Position numbers and translations under genes: made by a program. A stretch of DNA of 64,000 bases from Acanthosepion esculentum. Lineage: Eukaryota; Mollusca; Cephalopoda; Sepiida; Sepiidae. The notes below the pieces were generated by a model. The model did no database searches, was not told the origin of the DNA, and saw nothing but the letters and a program-made list of their open reading frames with translations. Location: assembly GCA_964036315.1 (NCBI GenBank), contig OZ038517.1:19271886-19335885 (forward strand), given 5' to 3'. Shown here piece after piece: positions 60,401 through 64,000 of this stretch; within the stretch, counting starts at the first letter, position 1, and each line of letters starts with the position of its first letter.

Positions 60401-61299
60401 AGAAAAGGTGTCGGAGAAAGAGAAAGAAGGAAAGATAGGGAAAGAGGTGAATGAAGAAAAGAACGAAAAAGAGAAAGAGTAGGGAAAAGGAAGAGAAGAG
60501 CGATAGAAAAGGTGTCGGAGAAAGAGAAAGAAGGAAAGATAGAGAATGAAGGGAATGAAGAAATAACGAAAAAGAGAAAGAGTAGGGAAAAGGAAGAGAA
60601 GAGCAACAGAAAAGGTGTCGGAGAAAGAGAAAGAAGGAAAGATAGGGAAAGAGGTGAATGAAGAAAAGAACGAAAAAGAGAAAGAGTAGGAAAAAGGAAG
60701 AGAAGAGCGATAGAAAAGGTGTCGGAGAAAGAGAAAGAAGGAAAGATAGGGAAAGAGGTGAATGAAGAAAAGAACGAAAAAGAGAAAGAGTAGGGAAAAG
60801 GAAGAGAAGATCTATAGAAAAGGTGTCGGAGAAAGAGAAAGAAGGAAAGATAGGGAAAGAGGTGAATGAAGAAAAGAACGAAAAAGAGAAAGAGTAGGAA
60901 AAAGGAAGAGAAGAGCGAGAGAAAAGGTGTCGGAGAAAGAGAAAGAAGGAAAGATAGGGAAAGAGGTGAATGAAGAAAAGAACGAAAAAGAGAAAGAGTA
61001 GGAAAAAGGAAGAGAAGAGCGATAGAAAAGGTGTCGGAGAAAGAGAAAGAAGGAAAGATAGGGAAAGAGGTGAATGAAGAAAAGAACGAAAAAGAGAAAG
61101 AGTAGGGAAAAGGAAGAGGAGAGCGATAGAAAAGGTGTCGGAGAAAGAGAAAGAAGGAAAGATAGGGAAAGAGGTGAATGAAGAAAAGAACGAAAAAGTG
61201 AAAGAGTAGGGAAAAGGAAGAGAAGAGCGATAGAAAAGGTGTCGGATAAAGAGAAAGAAGGAAAGATAGGGAAAGAGGTGAATGAAGAAAAGAACGAAA

Positions 61300-63200
61300 A
61301 AGAGAAAGAGTAGGAAAAAGGAAGAGAAGAGCGATAGAAAAGATGGCGGAGAAAGAGAAAGAAGGAAATATAGGGAAAGAGGTGAATGAAGAAAAGAACG
61401 AAAAAGAGAAAGAGTAGGGAAAAGGAAGAGGAGAACGATAGAAAAGGTGGCGGAGAAAGAGGAAGAAGGAAAGATAGAGAAAGAGGTGAATGAAGAAAAG
61501 AATGAAAAAGAGAAAGAGTATGAAAAAGGAAGAGAAGAGCGATAGAAAATGTGTCGGAGAAAGAGAAAGAAGGAAAGATAGGGAAAGAGGTGAATGAAGA
61601 AAAGAACGAAAAAGAGAAAGAGTAGGAAAAAGGAAGAGAAGAGCGATAGAAAAGGTGTCGGAGAAAGAGAAAGAAGGAAAGATAGGGAAAGAGGTGAATG
61701 AAGAAAAGAACGAAAAAGAGAAAGAGTAGGAAAAAGGAAGAGAAGAGCGATAGAAAAGATGGCGGAGAAAGAGAAAGAAGGAAAGATAGGGAAAGAGGTG
61801 AATGAAGAAAAGAACAAAAAAGAGAAAGAGTAGGGAAAAGGAAGAGGAGAACGATAGAAAAGGTGGCGGAGAAAGAGGAAGAAGGAAAGATAGAGAAAGA
61901 GGTGAATGAAGAAAAGAATGAAAAAGAGAAAGAGTATGAAAAAGGAAGAGAAGAGCGATAGAAAATGTGTCGGAGAAAGAGAAAGAAGGAAAGATAGGGA
62001 AAGAGGTGAATGAAGAAAAGAACGAAAAAGAGAAAGAGTAGGAAAAAGGAAGAGAAGAGCGATAGAAAAGGTGTCGGAGAAAGAGAAAGAAGGAAAGATA
62101 GGGAAAGAGGTGAATGAAGAAAAGAACGAAAAAGAGAAAGAGTAGGGAAAAGGAAGAGAAGAGCTATAGAAAAGGTGTCGGAGAAAGAGAAAGAAGGAAA
62201 GATAGGGAAAGAGGTGAATGAAGAAAAGAACGAAAAAGAGAAAGAGTAGGAAAAAGGAAGAGAAGAGCGATAGAAAAGGTGTCGGAGAAAGAGAAAGAAG
62301 GAAAGATAGGGAAAGAGGTGAATGAAGAAAAGAACGAAAAAGAGAAAGAGTAGGGAAAAGGAAGAGAAGAGCGATAGAAAAGGTGTCGGAGAAAGAGAAA
62401 GAAGGAAAGATAGGGAAAGAGGTGAATGAAGAAAAGAACGAAAAAGAGAAAGAGTAGGGAAAAGGAAGAGAAGAGCTATAGAAAAGGTGTCGGAGAAAGA
62501 GAAAGAAGGAAAGATAGGGAAAGAGGTGAATGAAGAAAAGAACGAAAAAGAGAAAGAGTAGGAAAAAGGAAGAGAAGAGCGATAGAAAAGGTGTCGGAGA
62601 AAGAGAAAGAAGGAAAGATAGGGAAAGAGGTGAATGAAGAAAAGAACGAAAAAGAGAAAGAGTAGGAAAAAGGAAGAGAAGAGCGATAGAAAAGGTGTCA
62701 GAGAAAGAGAAAGAAGGAAAGATAGGGAAAGAGGTGAATGAAGAAAAGAACGAAAAAGAGAAAGAGTAGGGAAAAGGAAGAGGAGAGCGATAGAAAAGGT
62801 GTCGGAGAAAGAGAAAGAAGGAAAGATAGGGAAAGAGGTGAATGAAGAAAAGAACGAAAAAGTGAAAGAGTAGGGAAAAGGAAGAGAAGAGCGATAGAAA
62901 AGGTGTCGGATAAAGAGAAAGAAGGAAAGATAGGGAAAGAGGTGAATGAAGAAAAGAACGAAAAAGAGAAAGAGTAGGAAAAAGGAAGAGAAGAGCGATA
63001 GAAAAGATGGCGGAGAAAGAGAAAGAAGGAAATATAGGGAAAGAGGTGAATGAAGAAAAGAACAAAAAAGAGAAAGAGTAGGGAAAAGGAAGAGGAGAAC
63101 GATAGAAAAGGTGGCGGAGAAAGAGGAAGAAGGAAAGATAGAGAAAGAGGTGAATGAAGAAAAGAATGAAAAAGAGAAAGAGTAGGAAAAAGGAAGAGAA
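61300..63200. repeat. 4-unit (416-bp) and 12-unit local duplications
   Basis: GAGGAGAACGATAG occurs at about 61429, 61845 and 63093; the same base of the motif (61431, 61847, 63095) gives offsets of 416 and 1248 bp, which are 4 and 12 whole units. The partner variants GAAAAGATGGCGG, GGAAATATAGGG and GAGTATGAAAAAGG travel with it. This part of the array is dominated by the TAGGAAAAAGG variant in place of TAGGGAAAAGG. Confidence 0.85.
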
Positions 63201-64000
63201 GAGCTATAGAAAAGGTGTCGGAGAAAGAGAAAGAAGGAAAGATAGGGAAAGAGGTGAATGAAGAAAAGAACGAAAAAGAGAAAGAGTAGGGAAAAGGAAG
63301 AGAAGAGCGATAGAAAAGGTGTCGGAGAAAGAGAAAGAAGGAAAGATAGGGAAAGAGGTGAATGAAGAAAAGAACGAAAAAGAGAAAGAGTAGGGAAAAG
63401 GAAGAGAAGAGCTATAGAAAAGGTGTCGGAGAAAGAGAAAGAAGGAAAGATAGGGAAAGAGGTGAATGAAGAAAAGAACGAAAAAGAGAAAGAGTAGGAA
63501 AAAGGAAGAGAAGAGCGATAGAAAAGGTGTCGGAGAAAGAGAAAGAAGGAAATATAGGGAAAGAGGTGAATAAAGAAAAGAACGAAAAAGAGAAAGAGTA
63601 GGGAAAAGGAAGAGAAGAGCGATAGAAAAGGTGTCGGAGAAAGAGAAAGGAGGAAAGATAGGGAAAGAGGTGAATGAAGAAAAGAACGAAAAAGAGAAAG
63701 AGTAGGGAAAAGGAAGAGGAGAGCGATAGAAAAGGTGTCGGAGAAAGAGAAAGAAGGAAAGATAGGGAAAGAGGTGAATAAAGAAAAGAACGAAAAAGAG
63801 AAAGAGTAGGGAAAAGGAAGAGGAGAGCGATAGAAAAGGTGTCGGAGAAAGAGAAAGAAGGAAATATAGGGAAAGAGGTGAATGAAGAAAAGAACGAAAA
63901 AGAGAAAGAGTAGGAAAAAGGAAGAGAAGAGCGATAGAAAAGGTGTCGGAGAAAGAGAAAGAAGGAAATATAGGGAAAGAGGTGAATAAAGAAAAGAACG

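Larger units (their letters stand above)
17845..64000. repeat. 104-bp polypurine satellite, about 444 units
   Basis: The unit, about 90% purine on the + strand, reads in pieces: GAGCGATAGAAAAGGTGTCG, GAGAAAGAGAAAGAAGGAAA, GATAGGGAAAGAGGTGAATG, AAGAAAAGAACGAAAAAGAG, AAAGAGTAGGGAAAAGGAA. Spacing is 104 bp, e.g. 58921 to 59025 and a run of successive steps between 47728 and 50325. Main variants are a 103-bp unit with GATAGAGAATGAAGGGAATG, a 104-bp unit with AAAGAGAATGAAAGAGG, and an early shortened unit near 18160. The left edge (17845-17900) is the most diverged; the right edge is outside the window. The consensus contains no TTA, CTA or TCA, so the minus strand lacks stops in all frames and shows overlapping open frames of 11,000-13,100 codons. 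It also lacks CAT, so those frames have no ATG and begin at TTG made by point variants. The + strand 69-94 codon frames are shadows. These frames are not genes. Confidence 0.98.

Noticed and set aside
18095..60606. Giant minus-strand open frames as real genes encoding proteins of 11,000-13,000 residues
   Set aside because: They are open in all three frames at once, have no ATG start within the repeat, are made only of satellite units, and end wherever a chance stop appears.
501..64000. CENP-B box in the satellite units
   Set aside because: TTCG words occur on the minus strand of both satellites (TTCGTT in the 104-bp unit, TTCGCT in variants of the 125-bp unit), but the required downstream A and CGGG positions are missing.
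1..64000. Telomeric repeats
   Set aside because: No TTAGGG or CCCTAA runs were seen.

Overview
This window is eukaryotic, intergenic and dominated by repeats. I see no intact protein-coding gene, rRNA, intact tRNA, CRISPR array or bacterial-type operon. The mix of long satellite arrays, AT and GATA microsatellites, a pogo/Tigger-like transposon remnant and a tRNA-derived SINE-like piece fits a metazoan. A mollusc such as a cephalopod is possible, but that is only an impression from general repeat character, because no diagnostic gene is present.

Layout, left to right: (1) 1-500, purine-rich flank. (2) 501-10219, a 125-bp satellite of about 77.7 units in strict register, with 8-mer and 9-mer higher-order repeats. 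(3) 10220-10950, spacer with a purine-rich tract. (4) 10950-13690, a T-rich minisatellite (35-37 bp units changing to a 60-bp dimer) containing a 56-bp snap-back palindrome. (5) 13690-17400, the only mostly non-tandem stretch: a promoter-like cluster, a transposase-tail-like ORF, a tRNA/SINE-like piece, a 47-bp hairpin lying between two TA arrays, and GATA repeats. (6) 17400-17810, purine microsatellites. (7) 17845 to the window end, a 104-bp, roughly 90% purine satellite of about 444 units that runs off the right edge.

The striking part is the 46-kb satellite. In its consensus every C on the purine strand lies in a CpG. The complementary pyrimidine strand has no stop codon in any of its three frames, so overlapping open frames of 33-39 kb arise with no gene behind them. 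Unit variants are dominated by CpG to TpG or CpA changes, which would fit past cytosine methylation. Blocks of 21 to 37 units are duplicated, and the copies differ by whole units, the expected mark of unequal exchange. I infer heterochromatic or centromere-like satellite DNA. Function and taxon cannot be settled from sequence alone.
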